From contig JALMLS010000155.1 in the NCBI GenBank assembly GCA_038496445.1, positions 158,064 through 222,063 on the forward strand: DNA of 64,000 nucleotides, in the 5' to 3' direction. The stretch is from Trichosphaerium sp. ATCC 40318 (lineage: Eukaryota; Discosea; Flabellinia; Trichosidae). Of the stretch, positions 24,560 through 35,053 are shown piece by piece (position 1 is the first letter of the stretch; each line of letters opens with the position of its first letter). Below the pieces are notes generated by a model. The model did no database searches, was not told the origin of the DNA, and worked only from the letters and a program-made list of their open reading frames with translations. A program made the position numbers and the translations under genes.

Positions 24560-25926
24560 ATGGAGCAGAGTCTTATAAATCTACCAGCAGAACTACTCTA
24601 TATTATCTTAAAGGACATAGCAAGGCTCCACATACAATCCTTGATAAATGTAGCTCTAACATGCTCAACGTGCGTAAAATATCGTTCTCGCTAGAACCAC
24701 AAGCTAGAAACGAACAGTAGAAATATTTATACAGTGTTTGTAGGACGTGTAATATTGTATTCCCAAAATCAGTGAACGATGCAAATTCATCCATTGACCA
24801 AACTTTTTATCGATCTATTGCACTTCACCTCGCTTTGTGGAGAAAAAGTGGCGTTGATAGATTCGACGATATACCAAATGTTACAGATTGGCATAGGTTT
24901 CTAATAAATCACGTGAGCTTTATAGCAGTACCGAGTAAATGGAAGACAATGCATTCACGTTTTTTATCAATGTCGATAGATAAAATGATACAACAATCAA
25001 GGCCCAAGGAAGATCAATACGTCGCTTTCTTAGGAGTGAAAACTGAAAACCTCGCTGAAGTTGTGGAATGGTTAAAGATTGGAGAGGTAATCTAGACATT
25101 AAGCTTCAAACAAAAAGTTGTTCATTTTTTTTTACTAAATCTTTAAAGGTGGACAAGGATAAAACAACACCATGGTATGCCACCTTTGGTACGTCAACAA
25201 AATGTATATATTGTTGTGGCTCATATGTTCCCTATGACAGGTTTCCTCCCACCGAATAAATCTCATTTTGGTGAAACACGTGTTACTCCTGCAGCGAGTT
25301 GGGACTGGTCACTAAACGTGAGTATTTGGGTTTTATGTAATTTTATTTTAACTCCCTTTTAAAGATGCCTAAGCCTCTTGCTGTCTATTCCACATACGGT
25401 GGATCTGAGAGGCACTTTTATATGATTTATGAAGATGCTATCAAGTGTAGTTGTGCAGTTGTTATAGTTGTTGATGACCATGCTATACGGTACACTGATT
25501 GTTGGTGCTCAGGTAGTTTTGATACAAAATTATGGCTTTTCTAAGTATTGAAATTAGATAACAAACCAGAGACTCAGGACCTGATTGAAGGAGTATTGAG
25601 GCGTACTGGGCCAGATAAGCCAGTGTTATTGATGGCCTGCAAATCTAAATACATGGCTAAAGAAGAACACTTCACGGCTTCAGAGTGTATACAAAAACTA
25701 AGGCTTACAGACAACAATGTACAAGGCGATACCCTTGATAATTTAATACATGTGACAACAGTAAGTGAAACCTTAAATGAGCAACGTGATAAAGCGATTT
25801 TGTTAACACTTGTAGGTTGATCCGAAAAACGGAAATGGTGTCCGCGAAGGCATGGCTTGGCTATGTTCTGCACTTATGAACATGCCAGGGAGGACATTGA
25901 ATCAGCGGCAATGCGCCATTCAATAG
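24560..25926 (+). CDS. F-box protein joined to a degenerate Arf-like GTPase domain
   Basis: The N terminus MEQSLINLPAELLYIILKDI...SLINVALTCST is a good F-box. A second exon (24772-25085) reads DRFDDIPNVTDWHRFL and VAFLGVKTENLAEVVEW. From 25150 on the order of strands matches Arf/Sar GTPases: NVYIVVAHMFPMTGF at the P-loop, WDWSLN...YSTYGGSERHFYMIYED at switch II, AVVIVVDD, then PVLLMACKSKYMAKEE, CIQKLRL and GVREGMAWLCSALMNM. Every nucleotide motif is altered: no GKT/S, no DxxG, and CKSK for NKxD, so it looks like a pseudo-GTPase. The junction near 25070-25150 is unresolved. The consensus donor gives the wrong phase; a GTTAAA donor would join the parts, or the Arf-like part may be a separate gene starting at 25177, with the F-box gene ending at 25085. 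Confidence 0.5.
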
Positions 25927-26361
25927 AAAACACAATCCAAAATAGTTTATTGTTGTACACTAAACAACACCATGTTACAATAAAGTAGCTACAAAGAAAT
26001 GTATAGTTGACTTGAACATGTGATGTACTGACTTGCACCAATAATGTAACTCAGTATTGTTCTTCCCTACGTTGTCAATGATATACGTTGCGCTTGTAGC
26101 AGCTTAAGTACAATACTGTAAATCTCTCACAGATGCGCTTTTCAATTTATAATTAATAACTTAGCATGTTGTCACAGCACGATCTAATCTGATAAATGAT
26201 TGATAAAGAACACTCGCAACTGTAAGTGTCTCTTCAAGGTTCTTACTGTTATTCATCAAAATACGTATTGGTGCGGCCACATGGATTCAACAAACTCAGA
26301 GCAGCTAAACTTAACACAAGTGATTCTTTATTTGCTACGTATACACCAGTAGCACTCTAAT
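25927..26361. other. intergenic spacer, nothing recognised
   Basis: 435 bp, AT-rich and with stops in all frames. It holds the 3' end of the F-box/Arf locus and the promoter of the next rightward gene. I see no RNA gene or repeat. Confidence 0.5.
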
Positions 26362-27836
26362 ATGCTATCAAGGGTTCAACGGTACATTTTTGTAGGCAAT
26401 AGAATAAAATAGCCTTAAAAATAACATTAGGTTTACTCAACAGTCGCACACACGCGGAAGAGTGCTATCACAGAGGCGACAGCAACATAAAGTTAAAGCA
26501 GTTAAAAACTATTCAACTTCGCCAATACCACCCTTTGGAGATCCAAAGAGCCCTGTAGTAATCACTTGCGCTATTACAGGAGATGTGCCTTCAACAGACC
26601 GTATACCAGTCCCAGTAACTCCAGAACAGCAGGTATGCGCTACATACGACACTATTCGTTATTGTGTTTCGTTCACGAACGGAAATTAACTTTAGTGTAG
26701 GTAGCCTCTATTCTTGAAGCACATGAGGCTGGCGCCTCTGTTGTGCACTTGCACGTACGCGATGAGGTACGTGGTCCTTTTTGACACTTTCTTTGGTCAA
26801 AAATAAAACCGAACAGGGCGATTATTGACACTCTGTTTTTAGAATGCCAAATGCACGTTCAATCCAGATTTATATAAAAAAGTAATGGATGGTGTCAGAG
26901 AAAAAGCTCCAGAAATGATTCTAGAGTTCTCAACAGGTCAGACTTGTTTTTTTTATGTTGCAACAAAACATAAATTTTCAAGATAGGTAACTATGCTCCA
27001 ACCGTTCAAGATCGCGCTTTGTGTCTACAACACAAACCTGATATGGCATCGTTATGCCCCGGCTCAGTGAACTTCAAGGCAACGAGACCAGGTAAAGATA
27101 TCTTCAAGTACGACATACAACATAAGATTTATGAAATTGCTAAAGAGTATAATGTACAGACAGTTCCTAAACACCCACGAAGAGATTGATTATCTAGCAA
27201 AGACAATGATGGATAATAATATTAAACCAGATGTTGCAATATTCGATGTCAGGTTCGAGTTTTCTTTTGAGGCAGCTTGACGTGTCAACATTTGTCATTT
27301 TATAAGTTCAGTGAATCTCAAACGTCACAATTAATACTTTGACACCGCTGACCTCCTACTAGTATGTTGTATCATACCAATGACCTCATACGACAGGGTA
27401 AACTTAAAACGCCTGTAAGACTTATGTTCGTTATGGGAGGACATATGGGACTCGAAGCAAGGAGACCATTATTAGATTTTCTTGTTAAGGAAAGTACTGA
27501 TTTATTGGGTAAAGAAAACTTTACATGGCAAACAGTGGGAGTCGGTTGGAATCATGATTCTATTGCTAAATGGACTCTTGATCTAGGAGGTATGTGTATA
27601 CAACTGTATCACTGGATTAAAGCACAACCTTGCATTGTTTCTGCAATATTGTAGTCATGCCTTTTTTTTTTTTAGGTCATTTACGCACAGGGTTTGAAGA
27701 TTCCCTCATGATTCGTAGAGGTGTATTTGCAAAATCAAACGCGGATTTGGTTAGGCATATGGCTAGCCTATGCAAAGCTATTGATAGACCAGTTGCAACT
27801 CCACAACAAGCGCGTGAAATTATTGGTCTAAACTAG
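26362..27836 (+). CDS. beta-keto acid cleavage enzyme (BKACE, DUF849), likely mitochondrial
   Basis: The first exon is 20 bp (MLSRVQR). Spliced to the second it gives an Arg/Gln/Ser-rich N terminus without acidic residues (MLSRVQRFTQQSHTRGR), a likely mitochondrial presequence. The BKACE barrel follows: PVVITCAITGDVPSTDRIPV, the metal-binding HxH in AGASVVHLHVRD, LEFSTGNYAPTVQDR, MASLCPGSVNF, FLNTHEEIDYLAKTMMDN, RLMFVMGGHMGLEARRP, WQTVGVGWNHDSIA and LRTGFEDSLMIRRGVFAKSN. It ends PQQAREIIGLN. Family members are Zn enzymes that condense beta-keto acids with acetyl-CoA, as in 3-keto-5-aminohexanoate cleavage of lysine breakdown. The exact substrate cannot be read here. An exon join near 27110-27160 is inferred from FLNTHEEID. 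The family is mainly bacterial, so old transfer is possible. Confidence 0.85.
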
Positions 27837-27862
27837 TTCAGATGAAAACTATAAATGTAAAA

Positions 27863-28017
27863 CTAGTTAAAGAACAAATTAGGAATATTTGGCATTTTTC
27901 TTGAGAAACCGCCACAAATTGCACCTTTGTTAGCCGCTACCTGAGGCAGTTTGACTAAAGTAGTCTTGGTCCTTTTTTGAAACGAGTACCTTGTTTGCCT
28001 TTTAGTTTTTGTTGCAT
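27863..28017 (-). CDS. possible very small two-exon gene
   Basis: A weak call. On the minus strand MQQKLKGKQ is followed by a gtactc...tttag intron and then VKLPQVAANKGAICGGFSRK, ending NLFFN-stop: about 39 basic residues, in phase. It is convergent with the BKACE gene, 26 bp apart. I do not recognise the peptide. It could equally be the shared 3' region of neighbouring transcripts. Confidence 0.2.
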
Positions 28018-28297
28018 ATTAGGTGGTAAACAATGGAAACTCCATCAATGAAAGCTCAAAATAAGTTTGTGGGAAATTTGTTTAGGGATTGATTTGTGTT
28101 ATTCTTTAAAAAAGGCGAGATGTTCACTTATTTTCCAACAAAACAAATCACAGAAAACACTTTGAGCATTACAACGCTTGCTCAGTACACATAATCACGC
28201 CAATATTATCCACATATTTATACAATAAACACGAAACTTACAATTGGAATTTGCCAAACCCTTTACACCTTTTCCACCAACTTGTCAGGCTATTCAA
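28018..28297. other. spacer before the F-box/NHL gene
   Basis: 280 bp, AT-rich and with stops in all frames. It probably includes the promoter for the rightward F-box/NHL gene. Nothing else is visible. Confidence 0.4.
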
Positions 28298-29781
28298 ATG
28301 ACAACCAAAACAAAGAGAGAATGTAAACGAGAATTACATAAAAACTGTGGTACGTAGGACAATTCTCATTCTTACATTGCAATATCGATTAACAGCGCGT
28401 TAGAGCCCGTTTTGCTACTCAAAGTGCCGCGGGAAGTACTATGCGCAATTTTTGCTGAAATACAGGAGATAAAGCATTTACACAACGTTATATGCGTAAA
28501 TAAGTTATTCAGGAGGCTAGTTAGCACTTCTAGAGTTTTTTCTGTAAGTACATTTTTTTACATTTTACAATTACACAACAAGGTTTCTTTCCGTTCGACG
28601 CTGCCACATAGCATCCAAATAATTAAAACTGGCTCTCGGACCATTTTTGCGCAAAACAAAGCTAAATAAGTACAATAGGCTAGTTTGCTCCTCCGCTCTG
28701 TTAAAGCTGAACCAAAGTGTTCATCAATTCCTCTCCGATGGATCACAGGCATTACTTCAACTCCTTCAGGACATGTTCGTCTTTTTTTTTTCTCAACTTC
28801 TTCTGATACATCGTAGGTGTTACTTGTCGATAAACACTCTACAAATAACCGAATACGATCACACCACAGGTACAATACACTCTACCCTCGGAGGCAGCTC
28901 AACACCACGAAGCTCCAGAAGAAGGGACACACGTTTATCACTCGCATATCCTTCAGGTATCTGCTATGGTACGTATTCAATACAAAGTCGTTTGTCTAAA
29001 GCTAAATTTGACTTTGTTGATAGATGATCTTACCAACTCGCTCATTTTCAGTGATACGATGAGACACTCCATTCGCTCGCATAACTTGAACACCGGAAAG
29101 GTAGAAACTCTGGTGGGCAACCCTCTCCAGAAGGGATACAAAGATGGTGTAGGCAGTAAAGCAGTTTTCCATACGCCATTTGCTATCTGCAAAGACAGGC
29201 ACAGAAACATCCTAGGTACGTACTTACAAGACCAAGCTCTGGCTAACTCGTCCTCAGTTTGCGACTTTTTAAATAGGTGCATCCGAAAGTTCTCCCTAAA
29301 AACACGTGAATGCACAACCCTTGCAGGCGCTGTTAGCCCATACAACGCCTTGGACGTCCAAAAGCGCCAAGATGATGGACCTGCACTCAAAGCGAGATTT
29401 CTTCAACCATGGGATGTCACTGTAGCACCAAGACAACCTGGTGTATACGTAGCAGACTTTAGATCAATACGCCTCATAAAGAACAAGACTGTGTCAACAA
29501 TATTGACACACAAAGAATCTATCTACAGTCTAGCCTTTGATGATAAAGGTGACTTGTTTTTTGGTGCTCATGATGGAATCTATAAGTTGTTTCTTACAAC
29601 AAAATCAAAAAGGGTTATAAAGTTACGTACAACTCAACGGATAACATTTGCACGTGCTATACATTTTGTAGCCCCAAGTACTTTAATCGTTGCCACTTGC
29701 GATTCAAACAATCGCAGTTCTCAAGTTCACCAAATAGACTTAACATCTCTTGCAACGGAATGTCTTAATTGGCAATTTTAG
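28298..29781 (+). CDS. F-box protein with NHL-type beta-propeller
   Basis: MTTKTKRECKRELHKNC is spliced to EPVLLLKVPREVLCAIFAEI and NVICVNKLFRRLVSTSRV, which fits the F-box consensus (LPxEVLxxIF...VNKxFRxL). Downstream exons carry propeller blades of NHL type: LIFSDTMRHSIRSHNLNTG, ETLVGNPLQKGYKDGVGSKA, VFHTPFAICKDRHRNIL, CIRKFSLKTRECTTLAGA, DDGPALKARFLQPWDVTV and VYVADFRSIRLIKNKTVSTI. The 'G...DG.G..A.F..P.gI..D..GN' signature is clear in blade 2. The stop follows CLNWQF. In F-box proteins the F-box docks on SKP1 of an SCF ubiquitin ligase and the propeller selects the substrate; here that is inference. It is convergent with the REV7-like gene, 101 bp apart. Confidence 0.75.
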
Positions 29782-29882
29782 TTATATTTTGTCATATTGT
29801 ATACATAATTGCAGTAACATGCAAGCTTGTAAATAAAACTACTAAAAAATGACAGTTGTCAGTTAAGCTATCATAACAACTT

Positions 29883-30669
29883 TTAGCTTGTTTCACTGAT
29901 TGATGTTGTACGAAGTAGCAGTTGTAGTCTAAACGGATAATTGAGTGATCTAGAAGCTATAGGGATAATGACAGCATCATCATCGCCTACAGACTCATCT
30001 TCCTGGCTGTCCTCCATTGTAAAGTCCATTTTATCTACATCAACACTTTCAACCGTTTCAACCGATGTCCACGTTTCAGAAAGTGTATTTGGAGACTTGG
30101 TGTGACACACAATTCTCCATCGAACATCTTAAAGCAAGTTAGTATTTGTGTTGTCTGACATAAGCAATACCATCAAGGGAGAACTGTTGCAAAGCAGGTG
30201 GTTTTGTGTCGAGATTTCGCAAAAATGGAGACAGATTTGGAGCATAAGATTTTGACATTTCATAACAATTAGAGATTTCAAGTATTAGTTCCTCTGTACG
30301 TAATAAGATAGTTGTTTGCTAGTTTTAGTACCTAAAGTATCTGAGGTGTTGATGTCGTAAACTTGAAGCCTGATAGAGTCTATTGAGTCGCTTGATGAAG
30401 ATAAACTGATTTCTTCGAGCGTTGCACGAATGTAATCGCAAAGTTGGTCAGATGTACTCCTAAAGTATGATGCAACGCCAATTACACTCCTATTGAACGT
30501 TGTAGGCGGGTATCTTACATGTTAAGTTAAAATAAGATTATGTTAATCCCCAAACGGTGGATACAGTCCGCGAACATACAAATAATGATGTATCACGCAT
30601 TCTACAAACAGTTACATCACCCATTACATTTACTGTACCTAAATTCCGATACAACACTCCAGTTGACAT
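29883..30669 (-). CDS. MAD2L2: HORMA-domain protein, REV7/MAD2L2-like
   Basis: Five exons joined in phase. MSTGVLYRNLE continues into CVIHHYLYVRGLYPP, which lines up with the FLEVAIH.ILYVREVYP helix of REV7 (MAD2 has ILYQRGIYP). The next exon, STSDQLCDYIRATLEEI, matches the helix before the beta-sheet. EELILEISNCYEM follows, then VRWRIVCHTKS, equivalent to the FTVLVHT strand. A C-terminal seatbelt-like strand, AVIIPIASRSLNYPFRLQL, corresponds to the [20 protein letters not shown] end of REV7. REV7 bridges REV3 and REV1 in translesion synthesis and serves in shieldin in animals. It sits 241 bp downstream of NBN on the same strand. MAD2 itself is the main alternative; the C-terminal end fits REV7 better. 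Confidence 0.65.
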
Positions 30670-30910
30670 GCAACAGGAAGAGCCTTGCCTAACAAACCAA
30701 AATCCCGCACGTCAGTACGAAAATTGTCACCGCTATTCTTTGACACCACAAAAAACCCAAATACTAATTGCTTTTATACGCGCATAATGATGAAAGTACT
30801 TTATACAAATAAATGGAAAGCCCACTATTACCGCGTAGGCAGCTCAACTTACAATCTTTTTTACATTTAAGATTGCGAATCCAATATCATTTTGTTGTAC
30901 AATTTTCATA

Positions 30911-32426
30911 TTATGCTCCTCCAATAAGTCCTTGTTTGCGGTCCAATCCTATTCGTGTCAACATATCGCTTACACTAAGGCAAATAAAGCTAATACTTAC
31001 AGCACCAGGAACAAGAGGTGAAACGAATATGGCGTCAGGGTTTTCTTCAATAAAAGATGCTGTAATGTCTTTAACGTATGTTGAATCGCCACTAGCACCG
31101 CTTATCACAATACTAGCATTTTTGTGCTACAAATACTTGGTTTAGATTACGTTCTATAGAAGCACAATATAATTTAGTACCTGTTTCTCGTCACAAAATA
31201 CGAAAGTGGTGCCTATACATAACACTATTTAACAAAAAAACAAATTGCGCACGTGCTGGCATACCTGAAAATAGTTTTTGACGCCCCTCGCTGTCTTGTG
31301 ACGCAAAAAATTCTGCTTTAATACTTGGATCACCAAGAGGTGGCAAGAAGCTAGCATAAACAATTAACAAATAATTGAAAAAAAAGCGCAAATAAATTAA
31401 TGCAAACAAAAAATGACGCCAAGAAACATACTCAACATGGTCTGGTAGAGGGTTTTCCCATTGTGAATCTCTGTCCTTTATTGCCTTGATGTAATCGACA
31501 GACACTACAGGAATGCCAAGCAACAAGCTCTGCATTACCTTAAAGCGAAAAATAGTTAATTATTTGGTGCCTCAAAAAACTTTTACCTTTACTGTAACAT
31601 CCAACTTGGTCATTACTAAATGTGTTGCTTCGGTGACATCTGTTACCATTTCGCAGACTGAAATTCGTAAGAATGAGATAATTAGGTTTGTAAAAAAACA
31701 AAAACAAACTCGTGTAAAATGCGCACGTATATCTGATACATGTTCCTTTATATTTTGTCGCTCAGCGCGGCGTATACCAGAGCAACAAAATTTAAAAGGC
31801 TCTTTCTGTACTTCCAAGCGTGTATTGGAAGCGCCAAGCTAGCTTAGAGTTAACAATCTCCAATTTGAATATTTTAATAACGTTAGTTTGTTTTTTTTTC
31901 ACCAAATAAATGGCTTGTGTTCTAAAACTGTGCGTTTCGATACGTAGAAAGCGGATTTGGCGTTTACGGCTTACCTCAATAATGTCACCTGGTTGGATAA
32001 CGACAGATTGTCCAGTGTAGCGTTGGTTGTTGTGAAGAGTACCAGTTTTACTTTCGTCCTTTAGAGACAGCTGTGGTTTGCCATTTTTCATTTCAACAAC
32101 AAGATCCGCATGGTGTCGCGATATGGCTTTATCACCTTGTATCAATATATCCGTTTCTGTAAAGGTGTTAGGGAGCGAGTGGCATGCAAAAACAGTAACT
32201 TTTAGATAATAAAACAGTATAAGGTCTTCGTTTAAACGTGAAATTGCCCTTTAAATACGCAGCTACAATTAAAATGCCAAGAATATGGCAACAAGCTCTT
32301 AACGGTAGATAGGCACTAAATACAACGAAAGTCACGCACCCTTCCTGCCAATACTGTAACTGCCCACTTTTGTGAAGTAGAACTTTGTTTGCGCTTATCT
32401 TGGTTAGTTTTGCGCGGATAATTCAT
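30911..32426 (-). CDS. NBN: nibrin (NBS1) FHA-BRCT-BRCT protein, short form
   Basis: It starts MNYPRKTNQDKRKQSS. The FHA domain holds GDKAISRHHADLV and LKDESKTGTLHNNQRY with the phosphothreonine-binding Arg, Ser and His of the family. Its last strand (KFCCSGIRR) leads straight into BRCT1, as in human NBS1: TDVTEATHLVMTKLDVTVKV, LLLGIPVVSVDYIKAI. The linker PPLGDPSIKAEFFASQDSEG mirrors YPPLDEPSIGS. BRCT2 contains RQKLFSGM...FVF, SFIEENPDAIFVSPL and SDMLTRIGLDRKQG, then a stop. NBS1 brings MRE11-RAD50 to phosphorylated partners at DNA breaks. The C-terminal MRE11- and ATM-binding tail present in animals is not seen here. The introns are short. Confidence 0.82.
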
Positions 32427-32543
32427 TTTCGTACTTCCATCTTTGCTTGTTAAGTGTATGATCCACATTCAATGTGCGTTAGCCTTACGTATGAGCAATA
32501 TAAATTGAGGAAGTCTAATAAAGTCATCCAAAATTGTCAATGA

Positions 32544-32883
32544 ATGGAAATTTCAGCTGACAGAATTCTAGCAAGCTTTACTCAACCCCAAAACAAGGTA
32601 ATTGCACTTTTCTCAGATTTCCAAAGCGGAGCAATACTGGTGCAATTCCTTACAAGGTAAAACATGCGAGTGTAATCAAAAAAACAAATAATAATTTTCT
32701 TTTTTTGGGATAAGTTTTTATGAGCGTCAAACATCATTTGTCAATACGTTTGTCGCTACGTTATTACACGCGCGATGTACAAATAGTGCAAAAAGGCTGT
32801 TATGTGACAGCAAGAGCCGGTACCATGCTCCAATTCAGGGACCAATAAGCAATTACATGTGTGGCGGTCCTTTTGGTGGGTAA
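32544..32883 (+). CDS. small two-exon gene of unknown function
   Basis: MEISADRILASFTQPQNK runs to QSGAILVQFLT, then an intron (gtaaaac...gataag) leads to SFYERQTSFVNTFVATLLHA, and the frame ends CGGPFGG-stop: about 95 residues. Composition and the in-phase intron suggest a real gene, but I do not recognise it. It is convergent with the SmB gene, and the last 31 bp of the two reading frames overlap on opposite strands. Confidence 0.4.
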
Positions 32884-33788
32884 CCTGGTGGTGGGCCGTT
32901 GTAGCCTGGTGGTGGCGGTCCTTTAAATCCTGGACCTCCTGGTGGTCCACCGTAACCTGGTGGTGGTCCTTTATAGCCTGGTGGCGGTCCACCGTAACCT
33001 GGTGGCGGTCCTTTGTAGCCTGGCGGTGGTCCACCATAACCTGGTGGAGGTCCTTTGTAACCTGGTGGTGGTCCACCAAATCCACGAGGAGGTGGTCCTT
33101 TGAATCCTGGTGGAGGAGGGCCTTTGTAACCTGGTGGTGGCCTTTTTGGCATACCATATTTAATAGGGCCAGCTTGCACTACGAGATGTTAGTAATGATT
33201 TTTGAAAGAAAATGTACACGAAATGTTAAATTGTTAACGCCTATTTCACTTGTACAACGTACCTTGAGGTTGCATCATGCCTGGTGCAGGGCCACCAAGA
33301 CCTTTTGGTGGGCCAGCAAGGCCTGGTGGACCTTGCATGCCTGGAGGAAGTGACATACCACGTCCAGCAGCACGTCCCATACCTGGACCGACAGGTAGGC
33401 TACCAATGCCTCTGCGTTGCTCCTAAATGTAGTGTTATTAACGTGCAGTGTACCAGGCGAGAATGACACTTGTAGGAAACTCTCAAACGAATTTTGTTTT
33501 TAAATTGTTTGAAAAAAAAAAATGTACCTCTGGCGGTGGTGGCCCTTCGACACTCAAAGATACGATAGTTTCACCGCGAATTATTAATAAACCCAACTGG
33601 CGCTTAATTTCCCTTTGTTCTTTTCCTTTTCCTTTGACACCAACAAGACGGTGCTCTTCCGAGTCAGATAAGATAAGATTCATGTGTTTATCAAAGGCCA
33701 TTAGCTGACCAACCATCCAACGACCATCTTGTATTGTGATGCGCATGCGATAATTCAGCAATTGCTGCATCTTGCTGCTCTTTGTCAT
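32853..33788 (-). CDS. SNRPB: small nuclear ribonucleoprotein SmB/B'
   Basis: MTKSSKMQQLLNYRMRITIQ, DGRWMVGQLMAFDKHMNLIL and the second Sm motif LLIIRGETIVSLSVEGPPP are diagnostic of SmB. The Gly/Pro/Met-rich tail follows: GIGSLPVGPGMGRAAGRGMS with RG dipeptides (methylation sites in other species), then MQGPPGLAGPPKG, and a final exon of PPPGYKG/PPPGYGG repeats. SmB is one of seven proteins in the ring around the Sm site of spliceosomal snRNAs. Three exons are visible. The tail repeats are periodic at the DNA level (32870-33140), so recent unit duplication is likely. Confidence 0.93.
32868..33150 (-). repeat. PPPGYKG/PPPGYGG coding repeats of SmB tail
   Basis: About ten proline-glycine units of 7-9 residues, mostly alternating Tyr-Lys-Gly and Tyr-Gly-Gly forms. 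At the DNA level the unit is an imperfect tandem repeat of about 24 bp. Proline-rich SmB tails bind WW and GYF domains in other eukaryotes. Confidence 0.8.
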
Positions 33789-34175
33789 CGACTAGCAAGA
33801 TCAGCGACAATACCACCCCAATAAAAGTAAAACAGCGCAATTGTGATCAAACGCTATTCGCGTAGTGCCGTTATATACACTGAAACGGTTGTAGCGAAAA
33901 AACGCGTCGATTTTGCTAAAAACTTTGCGTAAAAAGCACGTACCATGTTGGGCGTCGAGTGAACAGAAACTTGTAGCTTAGAAGTGGCAAAGAAGAAGCA
34001 ATACGAGGTGATCCAAACTTAAAGCGATCGCTTTTGTTTTTTTATTAAGTCAAGTATCAATTTTTGTTTGGTGGACTCTATGGGTTGTTGTCGATGTTGT
34101 AATGAGGTATTGGTTACGATTCAGTTGTTATTCAGTCGCATGCACTTACAACAATTCTGTTGTGGACTTGTTCGT
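33789..34175. other. spacer between SmB and the coiled-coil gene
   Basis: 387 bp with no convincing reading frame. It should contain the SmB promoter and 5' UTR. Nothing else was recognised. Confidence 0.4.
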
Positions 34176-34952
34176 TCAATTTGTGCTAAGCTTGCTTTTC
34201 ATGTACATCAACTCTTTGGCCATCTCTCTGCGCTCTCTGCGCGCTTCTCTACCATTGGGTTTGTTGGCCATAGCAGACTGTAGGGTAGCTATTTGTTGCT
34301 CCAAAGATGTACTCATGTGATTGGATGAGTTTATGTTTATGCTATTGACACGTGGCTCAATCAACATGTCTTGTGACCGTGCTACCTCCTGTAAATTGTT
34401 GTCCACGATAGAGAGACCTGCGTTAGATTCGAGCGAGTGTATAGTAGCAAGAGCTGCATCCCGTTCCTTACTGTAATACCGTTACACATAAAACACTTGT
34501 GGAATTACGCACACTATGGCAGCAATCTGAGCTGAGTACTGATTAACTCGTTTTTCCAATTCGTCTCGTTCGAGTCGCGCTGACTCTGCCTCATCCGCCC
34601 TCTAGACCGCGTTAATACGTCGTCTCACAAAGGAATGAGTGAGTAAGTGGCGAGTAAATCATGTACCAATAAGTGTTTTGGTTGGTATTCCTTTGGAAGT
34701 GCTGACGCTGAAGGAAATGTACTAAAGCCTTGGTTTGAGGTTAAAGCAGTTGTTGGCTGTAGCGCGGTTTGGCCACCACCAGAATTGCCAATCAATCCTA
34801 ATATCAATGACGTAACGCACAATCAAGTTTACAGTACGTGGCGCCAGCCCAGGGAATATGGATAGTACAGTTTGCCTTTCCTCACTCGTCCAAGAAGAGT
34901 CGTCGTTAAATGACGCCCTTACGTTTTGAGTAAACTCGGGTGTTGTGGTCAT
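34176..34952 (-). CDS. predicted coiled-coil protein of unknown function
   Basis: It starts MTTTPEFTQNVRASFNDDSS, then WTSEERQTVLSIFPGLAPR. An in-phase intron leads to a Ser/Thr/Gln-rich linker (GGGQTALQPTTALTSNQ). The remaining exons are heptad-like and charged: AESARLERDELEKRVNQY, then QQIATLQSAMANKPNG and REARRERREMAKELMYMKSK. No catalytic or domain signature is visible. The shape (short folded start, low-complexity linker, coiled coil) suits a scaffold or adaptor, but that is only inference. Confidence 0.5.
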
Positions 34953-35053
34953 CACTCGAGCGTAAAACAAAAACAAAAAAAAACAGCAGTCAACGAGTAA
35001 ATAGGTAGTAGTTACGTGTTCCAGCGAAAAAGGTTTATTAGTTGATTCAACGC

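Noticed and set aside
32859-33353. Trp-rich 164-residue plus-strand frame
   Set aside because: Reverse reading of the PPPGYKG repeats of SmB, which turns Pro codons into Trp; not a real protein.
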